Translations under genes and position numbers: made by a program
Part shown: one piece after another, positions 49,301 to 60,945 of the stretch
Layout of the letters: the number at the start of each line of letters is the position of its first letter
Position numbering within the stretch: position 1 is the first letter of the stretch
NCBI GenBank assembly: GCA_024449915.1
Contig: JAMZAV010000007.1
Span: forward strand, 1,426,001-1,490,000
DNA: 64,000 nt
Direction of reading: 5' to 3'
Source of the DNA: Sweltsa coloradensis
Lineage: Eukaryota; Arthropoda; Insecta; Plecoptera; Chloroperlidae
The notes under the pieces: model-generated
What the model was told of the DNA's origin: nothing
The model's database searches: none
What the model saw: only the letters and a program-made list of their open reading frames with translations

Positions 49301-51339
49301 GAAGTAAGTGACTTTCCACATAATCATAAATCCATGTTATGTTCATTAATTATTCCAAAACAGAATAAAATGAATGTGTTTATAATCAACAAATCCGTTT
49401 TATGTGTTTATATGTTCTTTACAAGAATATCATGCTTTACTTATTTTGATTTTAAAATGTAGGTCTAGATATAACTTTAGATTCCATGTTTAAAACTCAA
49501 AAGTAGAATTAAATAATGGAATTACAATATAGCATACATCATACAACTTTATTGTGATGAATATATGAGACTATTCCATGCAACTCTTAAGTTTTTTAAT
49601 TAAATATGTGATTATATTATATGTATTTATTTAAAAAAACATGGTTACCAAACACAACAAATCTTACCGTCGGAAATTTTGTTTATTTTAAAGTTGTTTA
49701 TAGATTCGTGGATAAAGACCACATGTTAGCCTACTCACATGAAACAATTATGCTATTAACTTGCTGAGTTGCATAACAAAGACTTGGCCTCATCTCATCC
49801 TATGACTGTGCGGTGCCTCATCTTCACTCTTGACGGGTCCTTGTCGGATGGAACGATGTCCGTGGCGAATATAATTACGAGTTGGTAGCTTTAAGGCAGT
49901 TCCAACCTGTTTTTTCCCAACAATATGCAACCAAGTAAAAATATAAAGAATGGCATTGATACCTGGCGCTACTAGAACATCATAACAGTTTTTTTTCTGA
50001 TCGGGCACACCTTAAATAATGAATCATCAACATTTCAAACTGTAATTATATTATATTATTGTTTATTCTTGTTTAAATTTACAACAAGAAACGGCGTCGA
50101 CGCTAGCAAATATCTTACACTCAAAATCTGTGGAAATCTCGTGCCGCGAAGAGCCTTGATGAAGCACGTGAAACTACATGATTAATTAATTAATTACATG
50201 AAGCACACCGCTCAACGTACGCCTACAGCGCGGTTTATGTGAGATTAATGTTCAACGGTTTTTCTTGAGTTTATAAAAAGAAGAAAAATTGGATTTTTCG
50301 AAATCGTGCTTCCTGCGAATTTTTCCGTTTGGCGGTACAAATTGACAAAATAGACCGGAAAAACAAAAATAAAACCGTAGAACATACCACAGTGTTAAAA
50401 ATTCCACTTTTTCTCTCTTATAAACTGAAAAAAAACAGTTTAACATAAATCTCATTCAAACAGAACAATCTACGTACGTTAATTGAACGTTGTGCACTAT
50501 GTTAAATTATATTGATGATGCTATATTTGCCATGTGCCCGACCAGAAAAAAATTAAAAAAATGTTTTATGTTTTATTAGCGCCAGGTTTCAATTCCATTC
50601 ACTATATTTTTACTTAGTTGCATATTGTAAAAAATTAAAAAACATGGTACCCCATAGGTTTACCATCTTTGAATTATATATCTCAAGAATAATCGGTTGT
50701 CTATTGCTATACTCACGTTTCAGCTTTCTATTCAATGAGTGAAAACTCTATAGGAAAATCAATTCGTTGAGGGAACAATATTGTCTTGAAGGTCGTGTTA
50801 ATACAATATAATTAAATCAAAGTACAAACAGCCTGTGGAACGCACATGGTGCTAGGACTCGGGCTCCGTACGTTAGAGAATATATTATATACGCGCACTA
50901 CGGTCCAAGTTATAGGGGTCAAAGCAAGGGAATATATAGCGGTAATGGAGTGGAACAAATAGGGGGGAGGGAGTTGTGGTTGTATAGGAACCCATCTATT
51001 ACGAGAAATTAGTTAATGTAATTGCCGAACTTTGATGATAAGACGGATAATTAAAGATGAGAAATATCGTAGTAGCAGTTTGTTGTACTTTAGAAATCAC
51101 ATTCTAGCATCAACGAGTACATTATTCAGTTTATAGCTGCCGGTAATTTCAAGAGAAGGTGGTGATGAATATGATTAAGCGGTACGTGTCATTTTCCATC
51201 ATTTATAATCACGAATAATGTATAATAAAAATTGTTGACTGATTTATAGTGCGTGTTCGTCTTGACCATGATTGAGTCTTTCGGTCGAAGTACCAGCTGG
51301 CACACTCCATAAAAATTATTTCCCGCGTATGCTTCCTGA

Positions 51340-51520
51340 TTTATCTCCCGTTGGTTGCTGGTCCTGCTTGCGTCCGCCATGAGATGGTATGCTTGCCGTC
51401 GGTCTGCGGCCAACCTCGGATCCGGCGCCGCGACGCTCCGTTGCCATGACGACCCCTCCGCTCCCCTCCGTGTGGGCATGCGCGGGACAAACTCGCCCTC
51501 CCCTTTCTCGGCGACAAACT
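51340..51520. other. CpG-rich island, no recognised gene
   Basis: This block is far richer in G+C and CpG than the flanking DNA. Short frames cross it on both strands, and none has a known domain. It may be a promoter or enhancer. Confidence 0.3.
51440..51453 (+). promoter_or_regulatory. RFX X-box-like site in a GC-rich island
   Basis: GTTGCCATGACGAC fits the X-box consensus RYYNYY-N2-RRNRAC at every position. It sits in a sharply GC- and CpG-rich block (about 51340-51520). X-boxes mark cilia gene promoters in animals, but no gene start is recognised here. Confidence 0.22.
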
Positions 51521-52095
51521 TAATAGAGATTTTATGTGAGAATCATCGTAAATTGATAATTAATAGCCAATAAGCACCGTAGTAAATTTATTACTTGACA
51601 TAATGTGCAACAATTTATAGGACGTTCGTAATCCTTGTTCTTAGAAGTTGAGCATAATAACACAGCAAGACTTTGGGCTCGATAAGTTTCATAAATAACA
51701 TGGCAAAGTTTTGGGTTGAGACAAAGCCACATCAGGGAAGTTTTGGGTAATATACAGGTCAACGGGCCCGTCTGGCACAAGGCTATTAATTCCAATTAGA
51801 TTGTTGGAAGTGTTATTGTGATGGAAATATTAGAGTTGTTAAATTACATTATGCCAAAATTGATTGCTTGAATGAATACGACGATGACTATTGCCAGCTT
51901 TGACATTACAATTGAATATTTGTATCTGATATTAAAAGCGCCTGACTGCAATTATATAAAGAATCATCAATCATAAGTTACCAAACTAAAGAGCAATCTT
52001 GACAATAAAATAGTTGATATTTAGTCGTTGGTTTTTGTAGTTGAAGATATTGTTAACATCTTTGCAATAAAATAAATAATTACACTTGCTGGTGT

Positions 52096-52130
52096 AATAT
52101 ATATATATATATAGATATGATATATTATAT
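52096..52130 (+). repeat. (TA)n tract
   Basis: Imperfect TA dinucleotide run directly left of the first 29-bp direct repeat. Confidence 0.8.
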
Positions 52131-52354
52131 AGCGTCATAGTCGCCTACTATAAAGCCAAGGTAACTTATTATATTATTATTATATAAACTGTCTAATTTT
52201 TGGCTGTTTTTGCATTGTTAATAAGTGTGTAGAGCAGATTGCATGCCTATTCAATACACATGAATGGTCCGGGTTCAACCCTGGTGTAGTCACTTTTTTA
52301 ATTTCTTCTAAAGTACTAACATAACAGCGTCATAGTCGCCTACTATAAAGCCAA
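52131..52354 (+). repeat. tRNA-related repeat between two 29-bp direct repeats
   Basis: An identical 29-bp sequence (AGCGTCATAGTCGCC...AAAGCCAA) lies at 52131-52159 and 52326-52354, 195 bp apart. Between them is a tRNA-like B box (CCGGGTTCAACCCTGG, near 52270). The tail motif is shared with the copy at 19.8 kb, so this looks like two tandem copies, the first reduced to its tail. Confidence 0.55.
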
Positions 52355-52358
52355 ATAA

Positions 52359-52361
<3 letters not shown>

Positions 52362-52403
<42 letters not shown>

Positions 52404-52417
52404 TATATCATATATTA
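52362..52417 (+). repeat. (TA)n tract
   Basis: TA dinucleotide run of more than 15 units just right of the second 29-bp direct repeat, grading into imperfect TA-rich sequence. Confidence 0.9.
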
Positions 52418-53310
52418 TGTATTTAGACAAAAATTATAAAGTGATAGCAACCGATTTTTTTTAACCATTTTCAAAAGTTGACAGACCATCGTAAATCTCT
52501 ACTTTGTAAGCCAAGTTGTAAACGTAATTTTCAACAAAATTTATATACCGCAAATATTTTCTTTGTTTCAATCGCATAATATACTCGAATTATTAGGAAA
52601 CGCAAAATAATTTATTCGTATTTTGGTATCATTTATACAAAAATGCTACTTTTTGTCCATTAAAAAAAAACAGAAAATTTTATTTAGTAAGCAGTAGATG
52701 CATGTTAATAAATGAATTTTGCAAGCAAACTTTCAATTTCACCGCCCAAAATTTACTGTTGTTTTTTTTTCTCAAAAGAAACTGACATCATTCAACCAAT
52801 AAATTGCATGCGCAAACAGCACTTTCAATAATGCTTCTTGTCGCAAACTATTAAAAAAGTAATCCATCGACGCCGGTTTAACTTATACTAATAAGTTGTA
52901 ATAGTATTATTTCAAAATTTGCTTAACTATAGTTTATTATTTGGTGTGCATGCCAAGTATAGTATGTAGTGTTTGTGCTATTCATTGTCTTACTTTGTAA
53001 ATCAGTGTTTTCATAATTAAATGGGATGGACGTTAAATAAATAAATACTGGTAGCAAATCATAACACTATTTTCTCGTAAGGTTTCTATGTGCATTCAGG
53101 AACTCCTGTTATATACAGGGCTCCGTGTTAATTCATGCAATGTAGCTTTAGATCGATGAAGGTTTCAGTTTGTGGACAAGTTTTGGATTGCGGGAAGCGA
53201 TCTTCATCCCATGTATCCATAAAAAATTTAGCATCCGATTGTTTTTGATCCCATAAATATAATTTTATTAAGGTGTTGTCAGTTTTTTTCTCTATCCCAC
53301 AGAGCTAAAC
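52418..53310. other. AT-rich DNA, possibly an older Helitron-like copy
   Basis: AAAAGAAACTGACA at about 52775 and ATCCATCGACGCCGG at about 52862 resemble, in order, blocks near the 3' end of the element at 53311-53911. Strongly decayed. Confidence 0.3.
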
Positions 53311-53911
53311 GATTGGATGTTGAGTAAATTTGTACCGACCTGTTTCGCGCGAACTAGAACGCCACTTTGGTACATCAAAAATATTTTCAATAATCGTACT
53401 TTTACGATTTTATTCGAGTTTTAATGCGAAAAATTTACGTAGCCAATATTGATTTAAATTTTGACCAAAAGGGGGCTAACAACGTTCATATTTCACATGC
53501 TTTAGTAAAAGTTGTATTTTGGCTCTGAAAGAAAATTGAAAAAGTTACCAGAATCGAGATAATAACTTTAATATCACGTATTATTTACTTTTTTGCGATA
53601 GTTGGTTCCATTGGGCCAAATAGATCAAGAGTTGGCTACAACGTCATCAACTATTTTAAGGGGGACATTAATGTTAAGCGAAGATACCTGTATGAGAAAC
53701 AAAGTGGAAAATTAGCCAGAATCATAGAAATAAAGCTTTAATACAGTTTTACGGTAAATAATACCAATGACAAGAAACAAAAGAAACTTGACAACATTCT
53801 ACAATGCGTAGGCAGCAAAACAAAGCACTTGCAAAGTAAAGATATCCCACGCAAACTAAAACCTTTAAAAAGCTCATCCATCAACGCGGCGGGACTTTAG
53901 CGTTTTCCTAG
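53311..53911 (+). mobile_element. Helitron-like element with related 3' end (5' end uncertain)
   Basis: The right end reads CTCATCCATCAACGCGGCGG then ACTTTAGCGTTTTCCTAG followed by T, nearly the same 3' terminus as the 54.9-kb copy. The inside has two diverged repeats (GGCTAACAACG... and GGCTACAACG..., both ending in ACCAGAATC/GCCAGAATC and CTTTAAT) unrelated to the 165-bp repeats. The 5' end is set only tentatively at a TTGGATG near 53311. Confidence 0.42.
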
Positions 53912-54884
53912 TGTAGTATAGTGTGTGTATGGACTTGCGAGGAAGGCCGATTGCTCCCAGCTCTTGCATTGTATATTTTGCACATAACAATATTTTTGAA
54001 TCCCATAAACTATAATTTCAAAATAAAGAGTGTTCGAGCAGTTTTATTTTATATACCCACAGAGGTAATGAAACGTTGAGGTATACGTTCAATGTTTACT
54101 CGCGACGCGGCGAAATAATAACCCGAAACTCATACACCTTTCATTTATAACTTTAATAATATTTATATAATAAGTATCAAATGCAAAAAAATAAGATAAA
54201 AACATATATTTTAATAATCATATCAAAACGTAAACTTTAAACTAAACTTTCGACATTTTTAGCTTAAAAGTTGATTTTTTGGGCCTCTGACATAAATCAT
54301 GCCATCAATGTATTCCTTAAATCAGTATACATCTATAATACCACGCTATTCAATTGGATGTTTATTTGCTAACGTGTGGCTATCCGAACATAGTTACAAA
54401 GATAGTATTCATATAGAAGCTACACATTGTCAGTCCCAAAACTAATCTTAAGTGGGGAAAATTACATTCAAAGCCGACCATGCCAATCCTGTATGCACCG
54501 ACACCATCGACGAGCGGACAATTATCAACTAGAGACCGGCATTTAAGTAAAAAACACCGATCAAACAAGCTGGACTCGATTGACAGCTGTTGCAATATTT
54601 GTAACGGCGTGTTTTTCATCTAAATAGAAACATGTTACTACTTTGTTATGCTGTTTGTCTCGTCTTCTGGATGAAGAGATCCGTGTAGTTTCTGTGACAA
54701 AGAGTTGTTTACTCTCAGTTTGAAATAACATTATATTTTGTTATATTCAAGATGATTAGAATATGTCACAGAAATGTACAAATTGCGAAATTTTAAACGA
54801 ACACTTTCAGTTCATACACAAATTTATGGACAAAAACAAAAGATAATGTAGGTATCAGAACGTGATTTAAACACAATGGTATAA
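53912..54884. other. Unassigned DNA
   Basis: A 79-codon minus frame at 54380-54619 has no recognised domain. Confidence 0.45.
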
Positions 54885-55551
54885 TTGGATGAGCGTAGCG
54901 AGCGTAGCGAGCAAAGCGAAGATTTCATTTCACTACACTGGAGAAAAAAAAAACGGAATGTTTTTTTTTTTTTTTTTTTTTCTTTCTTTCTTTCTTTTTC
55001 TGTATTTTTGTGTGTTTGTTAACACGATTCGGCTAAAACCGATACTCCGATTGCAATGAAATTTTATGGAGACCTTCGAAATCTCTGAACTTAGAACTGC
55101 CACGTTTTTGAGCGCAATCGGGAATTTTTTCACACAAAAAACGCAATTTTACGATTTTTTTCGATTTTTAAAAAATTTCTTCGACTTATAACACCTACAT
55201 GCTTTATCCGATTGTAATGATTTTTTACAGAACCTTAATTTCATGAATTAATATATTCGTGTTAAATTTGAGCGCAATCGAATAATTATTTCTTAAGCAA
55301 ATTGCAATTTTTTGATTTTTTGATTTTAAAAAAATTACGATTAATTAAAACAATTAAGTTAATTTTTTATTTTATTTTATTTAATTATAAAAATTAAGTT
55401 AATTTTTTATATAATTTAATTTAATTAAAAAAAATCTTCGACTTAGTAATGATTTTTTCACAGAACAACAGAAAATCCGCGTAACACATGGCATCTCAAT
55501 GCACCATATACGCTCATCCAACAACGCGGCGGGACTTAAGCGTTTTCCTAG
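54885..55551 (+). mobile_element. Helitron-like non-autonomous element (Helentron type), best copy
   Basis: The 5' end is TTGGATGAGCGTA (54885-54897). Its perfect complement TACGCTCATCCAA lies at 55509-55521, not at the very end but 30 bp inside, and is followed by AACGC...GCGTT (a possible short hairpin) and a CTAG terminus followed by T. A terminal repeat at one end and a subterminal one at the other, plus a 3' hairpin, is the layout described for Helentron-type elements. The inside holds a poly-T stretch and two or more degenerate repeats of about 165 bp built round GAGCGCAATCG. No transposase is encoded. Confidence 0.6.
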
Positions 55552-55687
55552 TAATAATACTGTAAAATGTAAAGTATATAGAAATGAAAATTAAAATGTA
55601 ATTCTATGTCAGGAAACCATATGTTGACAAATTATACGTACCTTAACATAATAATAGTTAACAACTAATTATTTCACCAACAACATG

Positions 55688-56192
55688 GAAATTATTTTGG
55701 CTCAGTTAGCATCGGTTTGCGTGACCAACTAGGCCCTCGATACTAATATTTTGAATTCGATAATTATATTTATTGTCTTACATTATACGTCAGTATTATC
55801 TTTTTCCTAAGTGTTTTGTTATTACTCAACGTTTTCTGGATATCATTATTATCGTCAAAGCCAAGTCCATGTAAACTCTAACCAACAACGTAATATCACA
55901 AATTTGGAATTAAAGTACCAATTCTTTTGTGGTGCCCGTACCAACTTTTTTGGCTCAGTTCTAGCATCGGTTTGCTTGACCAACTAGGTACTCGATATAT
56001 TTATTGTCTTACACTATACGTCAATATTTACTTTTGACACAGTTTTTTAAATTGGTACTAAAATATTATATTTCTATTTTCGTAAGTGTTTTGTTATTTC
56101 TCACCGTTTTCTGGATATCATTATTGTCGTCAAAGCAAAGTCAAAGCAATCCATTTAAACTCTAACCTACAACGTAATAACACTAATTTTAC
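55688..56192 (+). repeat. Diverged tandem duplication of ~250 bp
   Basis: Two copies starting at about 55692 and 55950 share, in order, TTGGCTCAGTT, AGCATCGGTTTGC, GACCAACTAGG, TATTTATTGTCTTACA, TAAGTGTTTTGTTATT, CGTTTTCTGGATATCATTAT, TCGTCAAAG and CAACGTAATA. Indels separate the blocks. No coding frame is conserved. Confidence 0.85.
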
Positions 56193-56979
56193 ATTCATCC
56201 ATTAAATGAGATATCTTGGTTTTATTTAAATGCTATGAGGATGGTCGTAAAAATTAGAAATGGGAAAAATCATAACGCCAAACAAATAAATCAGACACTG
56301 GAATGGGTAACATGATATTTATATTACAAATAAGTAATTGTTATATATTAAAGATTCACACTCAAAGTTTGAAGCAATTATTATTTCATATACACAACGG
56401 TTACGCACAATATCAATTGTTATATTTTATGGATGCATAAATCACGTTTTTTCGAGAACAGCAAAAAAATAATAAAAAATTGGAAACATCATTCATTAAT
56501 AATGAGTTTGAGTTAGTATGTAGAAATGCACTTTATGGATTAAATTATAATATTGATGAAAATGCCAATAAGTTAACAGAAAAAGAAACAAAGTACGGAA
56601 TGACTAGTTATCTTCTGGAACAACGTTATCTACATCTAAAACTAATATCGTATCTATGCTTGAGACAAGACACTCAACTATTCACATAAATCACAGTTTA
56701 CAGGCAAGCATTTGAGTTATCATGTGGATACAAGACTTAGTAAACAAACTGTTTCAAACTTACGTATTTAAATTAAAACATGTTAAATAATATATATTTA
56801 AGTAATATCTCTATAATAAAATAAGAGTGATTCATAAAGTCTGGAAAATATGCGTAAAATTTGTTTGTATCGTAGTAAACTAGTATCCAATCAGTGAAAA
56901 TTTGACAAAATTGAGATCAAAACATTGCATCCTCAGGTTTTCTAAAATATTTTCAACTTGTTACCAACATGTTTACAGA
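56193..56979. other. AT-rich DNA downstream of Nkx6
   Basis: A 69-codon plus frame at 56480-56689 has no recognised domain. May include the end of the Nkx6 transcript if a distal poly(A) site is used. Confidence 0.4.
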
Positions 56980-57637
56980 AAATGATAGCACTTAACATTT
57001 TTTTATTTTTTCGGACAATGTAAACTGTGATTTAATTTTGTTTTTGTACCCAATCATTGATAGAGCCGCAATGTAAGAGATCTTTGTCGCTTCTTAATGC
57101 ACTAACAATGTATCCCTATACCTAAACTTATATTTGCTGTATTTTATATACAGTAATATTATTCTTTGGTAACTGTCCATTGGAATGTCGCTGTTTCCGC
57201 ACTAATGAATATTTACTTACCTCATCATTTTAAATATTGATAACAAAACCTTTTATAATCTAAATCTTACACTGTACAATTTGATCTTAACGTTGATCCG
57301 ACGATTTGAGTGACCAAACTTTAATGAATGTTTATCCAAAGCTTTTACAAATTACAATTTTAGAATCACCGTACTCATTTGAAGTTTGCCTCTTTAGTTG
57401 TAAAAGTTACTGCGCACTTAAAGTTTCATAACTGGAGATGATTTCACTTCTGGCACTTATTAAACGCCAGTCTTAAGCATTATTTAGGGCATTTCTTGTC
57501 CCTAAGAGTCTCGTTCGTCTTCATAGTCTTTAATGCCAACACTTTCAGCGGAATTTAATCAGAGGACGCTTCTCATTAACAAGAAGTTCATCAACCGGCT
57601 GAGTCTGGTGGGAATCCCCCGCTGCCACCAAACTCGT
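56980..57637 (-). other. Presumed Nkx6 3' UTR
   Basis: The sequence downstream of the TGA stop is non-coding and moderately AT-rich. On the minus strand an AATAAA lies at 57007-57002, about 630 nt after the stop, inside a T-rich run on the plus strand; ATTAAA variants lie nearer, for example at 57559-57554. Where cleavage happens cannot be told from sequence alone, so this extent is an estimate. Confidence 0.35.
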
Positions 57638-57838
57638 TCACTGGCGCGCCATCTCTTCTTCTTCTAGTTCCCTTCGCAACCGCTTGGCAGCGGTCGCTCT
57701 GCCTCCAAGGTCGTCGTCTTCACGGTCGGACACGTCGTTCTCCGCTAGACCCTCAGCCTCCTCCTGTTTGCGTTTTGCCGTCGCCATCTCGGCCGCGTGC
57801 TTTTTACGCCACTTTGTCCGCCGGTTTTGGAACCACAC
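57638..57838 (-). CDS. Nkx6: Nkx6-class homeobox protein, terminal coding exon (partial gene)
   Basis: This exon encodes 66 residues and a TGA stop. It opens with homeodomain residues 47-60 ([14 protein letters not shown]), including Q50 and N51 of the DNA-recognition helix and T54 (NK2-class proteins have Y54), followed directly by [11 protein letters not shown]. The stretch HAAEMATAK after the homeodomain is the hallmark of NK6 proteins, which are nuclear DNA-binding regulators of neural and, in vertebrates, pancreatic fate. The rest is an acidic stretch ([12 protein letters not shown]), a basic patch (AAKRLRRE) and a glutamate-rich end (EEEEMARQ). The exon starts after an AG acceptor between codons 46 and 47 (phase 0), a common homeobox intron position. 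An in-frame upstream Met in the open frame lies in intron sequence and is not a start. The N-terminal exons are outside the window. Family call is firm; the exact paralogue is not testable here. Confidence 0.93.
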   Translation of the reverse strand: MWFQNRRTKWRKKHAAEMATAKRKQEEAEGLAENDVSDREDDDLGGRATAAKRLRRELEEEEMARQ

Positions 57839-57858
57839 CTGAAAAGAAAAAAAGTTGA
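57839..57858 (-). other. Splice acceptor of the Nkx6 terminal exon
   Basis: Read on the minus strand this is a pyrimidine-rich run (ctttttttcttttc) ending in AG immediately before GTG TGG, the codons for V47 and W48 of the homeodomain. It is a textbook 3' splice site and fixes the exon start. Branch-point position was not determined. Confidence 0.88.
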
Positions 57859-58839
57859 TAAGAGAATCGCACGAACTCAGATTGGAAATCAAAACACAAA
57901 TGAATGTGAAGTTTACACGCTCATATAATGGCCAATCTATTGTAGATCGATTACATTTTTTCATGAATCATGAACAGATTATAAAGCTCTTATAAAACCG
58001 AAACAGGTAATAATTTTCATTATTACAAATCTCTCATACGCAAAGTCATTTACCTCAGTATATTTTATTTTGCCAAATAGTGTAGTAATGTTATAATTTG
58101 ATCTCTACCCCTTCATACTGTTGCTCATATATGGTATGAACCATAATAAAACGAGCCCATTGTTTTCGCAATGATGCGCTTAAAAAGATACAATCTTAAT
58201 ATATTCGTTACCGACTCTTTGGACTGTATGCGATGGATGCTATGTTTAGCACACTTTTATAAACAGGTAGAGGAAAATGTGATAAGCTTTCATTTGCGAA
58301 CGAAATGTCTAGGGAGTAGTCATATTAGTATTTCTATTAATATGGATGTTAAATGAAGTAATGGGTATAAAGCTTACACAGGTTGAATATTCAGCTAATA
58401 AACTGTATCAGAATTAATGTTGTTGGTAAAACGTGCTATGGTACGTACAAGTAATAGGATGGGTATCGTTAAAGTTTTGCTAGACGTAATAGATAATCTA
58501 TGCAAAGTTGCAAGAAGCACAGTGAATCAAAACGTTATTGTCTAAGTCTTTATTATTTTACAGCTATAAAGTTGTTCTATAATACGAGTAATAAGGTCCA
58601 CAAGTTTGGGTTGTTTTGCTACAAGTTTCTGTATTGGTGCCTCACTAATTAGATATGTTCTTCTCTCTCCTTCCGCCATCCTTCTTGCTCCCGTCTAGAC
58701 ATAGGACCTCTTTCTCTGTTCAACATCATCTTCCTCTTGTACGAGGCACAGCAGTACATCACCGCAGCTTTAATCATCCACTTCTCTTCCTCCTCCTCTT
58801 CCTCTTCCTCTTTATCCTTCTCTATCTTTTATCATAAAG

Positions 58840-58970
58840 TGAACTTCTCTTCGGCCTGCCTCCGGACGCCCGGCAATCAAGTGTAATTATGCGTTGTATT
58901 TGCAAATTACACGGTATTTAGGCCGGCATGTAATGCTCATCAATCATGAAGGGAGAGGGAGATAATGCTG
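58840..58970. promoter_or_regulatory. Candidate intronic enhancer with octamer and homeobox sites
   Basis: A GC-richer, non-repetitive block about 1 kb inside the intron carries a dense set of motif matches: TCAAGTG (NK-type core) at 58877-58883, TAATTA at 58884-58889, a palindromic octamer-like ATTTGCAAAT at 58898-58907, and ATCAATCA (PBX/Hox-like) near 58939. Single short matches are weak; the case rests on their clustering and on position in a regulator's intron. Function is inferred. Confidence 0.3.
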
Positions 58971-59295
58971 GGTGTTCCTAAAGACCGTGCCCCCGCACCC
59001 CCACCCCCTCCCCCACGCTCCACTCCCTTATCGTCTAAATGAAGTGGTATTGAGTGTAGCGCTCTTGTAAAGCGTCCGCGAGAGAGTACTTGCCAAAAGT
59101 GTGTCGTGGGAGCTTTAATGGAGAAGCACGGATTTAATGTTTGTAGCCTCTAACACACGCTTTCACACAATTAAGAAGTAGTTAAGTAGGCCTAGTTGAT
59201 ATCCCACACACATTTTAAAACATATTAACATTGGCTTATCGACATAGCCCTAGATCAGTACTCATGCAGGTGTTCTTATTTAAGATATAAAAATG

Positions 59296-59325
59296 CGTTT
59301 GGTGAAGGTGCCGGGTAAAATGCTA
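59296..59325 (+). repeat. Dispersed repeat 'GGTGGAGGTGCCGG', head fragment
   Basis: Reads TTTGGTGAAGGTGCCGGGTA, one mismatch to the family head, inside the presumed Nkx6 intron. No tail block is nearby. Confidence 0.4.
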
Positions 59326-60759
59326 TGGTGGCAACGAGAGGGGCAACTCTTGAAAAATAGTCATAAATATATTGATTGATTAAAAATATCATGAAACTTC
59401 AAGTCCATACTCCATGCAATGAATATGTTAAAACGTTAGCGTAGTCGGGGCTAATATCTCATTTTTCAACCAAAAGATACATAATAAAGTGTTTTCTTTT
59501 TTTCTCTTTTCATTAGGTGATATTATACAAAAACTTACATTAGGAAACACTATAAGACTATGATTGTTTCAGGTCAAAACTGCAAAAATACATGGATTTT
59601 ATAAAGTTGTGCGTATATAGAAAAGTAGAACGAGCAATTCATTCTGAACAGAAAATAAACTATTTTGCAATTCTAAACTTTTTACTTTCGTTCATCACGA
59701 TGAGTTTTAAATCTCGTTTTAAATAGTAAATTGCCTCATTCTAAACGAATTTATACGACGCTCACTCCTCACCGGCTTAGACCTTACATACAATAAGCTA
59801 TTGCCACTAATGCTCTAGGTGAGCTTTACATATTATAGCCGACATTTCATTTCATATTAACAACGGAAATCTCGACCCTCCGAAATTAGTTGGTCCTACT
59901 AGACTTATGCTGCTACTATTAATCGCAGTAAACCCTTGTTTAATTGCGTTAGCCAGAGTGTATCGTGTTACAGCAAGAGGGGCACATGTTCCCTACTTAC
60001 GGACATAATTAATCGCATCATTAATCCAGAAAGCTTATTGTTGGAATAAATTTTATATCGGATTGCGTTCAAGATTGCTCTCGGATTGTGAGGAAACGTA
60101 TAAATAATAAATAAATACATATAGTGTTAGTTAATTTAAGTTTCTTTTTTTATGAAAATTAACAGTTTTAATGTATTTGTATGTCTTCTAAAAAAAACTG
60201 TGCTTAGCAACGTTACGAGACTTAAAAATGCCATACATGTATGTAGTGAAGTAAAATAGTGTACAAAAATGACACTTATGTATTTAGTGAAGTACAAGAA
60301 TGTATTCCAAGAGGAAAGAAAGAAATCCAAGAGTGGTGTAATTAATTTAAATGTGTAAATAATATTACTTCCAAAAAAATATATTCCTGATCTGTTATTA
60401 ACGATAAACTTTAGAACAAATGAAACTATAGTAGAACAGTGAACAATGTAACTGATTTGGATTTAGCAATGACGTTTATTTGAGGAATGTTTTTGTTAAA
60501 CTAAATATATAACTTACAAGGGAACAGCTGGTTATTTTGACCTTATAAGTTTGCAGCAAATAACCATTGATGTTTAGTTTGCTTGTTGATTGAAATTGAA
60601 ATACCGGTCTTCTATAAATACTTTATTTGATATCACCCTTGCACCCGGAATCATTTAGATTAGAAATGAACACAAAACATCTTCATTTTCCCCGTGATCT
60701 ATTTTCTATGTACGCTCTCCGAGCCCGTTTCCTCCATGGCCGTCGCTTTCTTTGGTTCA

Positions 60760-60945
60760 CCTCTGTTTATCTTCCTGTTCGCCTTGTGTTTTTCTAGCAG
60801 GCCTGATATTGAATTATAGCTCTTTATTTGAACCCGCGTGACGGTCTGGCGTCGCCACTGTGGTCAGCTTACTGGTGACAGATTGGGCGTCACGTCGCTG
60901 CCATGTTAGATATATATCTCCACTTCTCGCCGGTCATAAACAACA
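60760..60945. promoter_or_regulatory. GC-richer intronic island, possible cis-regulatory element
   Basis: In an intron that is otherwise about two-thirds A+T, this block is GC- and CpG-richer, lacks simple repeats and matches none of the repeat families seen elsewhere in the window. It contains a RUNX-like TGTGGT near 60860. It shows no coding pattern. A regulatory role is only a suggestion. Confidence 0.2.

Larger units (their letters stand above)
47905..52095. other. Long stretch without a supported gene
   Basis: Apart from the blocks at 49.0 and 51.4 kb listed separately, AT-rich DNA without a repeat family I could follow. CAGTGGCGGATTAAGGAC on the minus strand near 48330 looks like a DNA-transposon end, but no partner end was found. 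Confidence 0.45.

Noticed and set aside
49031..49462. 143-codon plus-strand gene
   Set aside because: Composition changes abruptly half-way and the second half is AT-rich filler; no domain. Kept only as an unassigned block.
57638..57964. 108-residue protein starting at a Met 126 bp upstream of the homeodomain residues
   Set aside because: The N-terminal 42 residues are intron translation; the splice acceptor at 57839 lies just before residue 47 of the homeodomain.
58655..58837. 60-codon Leu/Phe-rich frame, possible membrane peptide
   Set aside because: Translation of a pyrimidine-rich CTT/CCT stretch.
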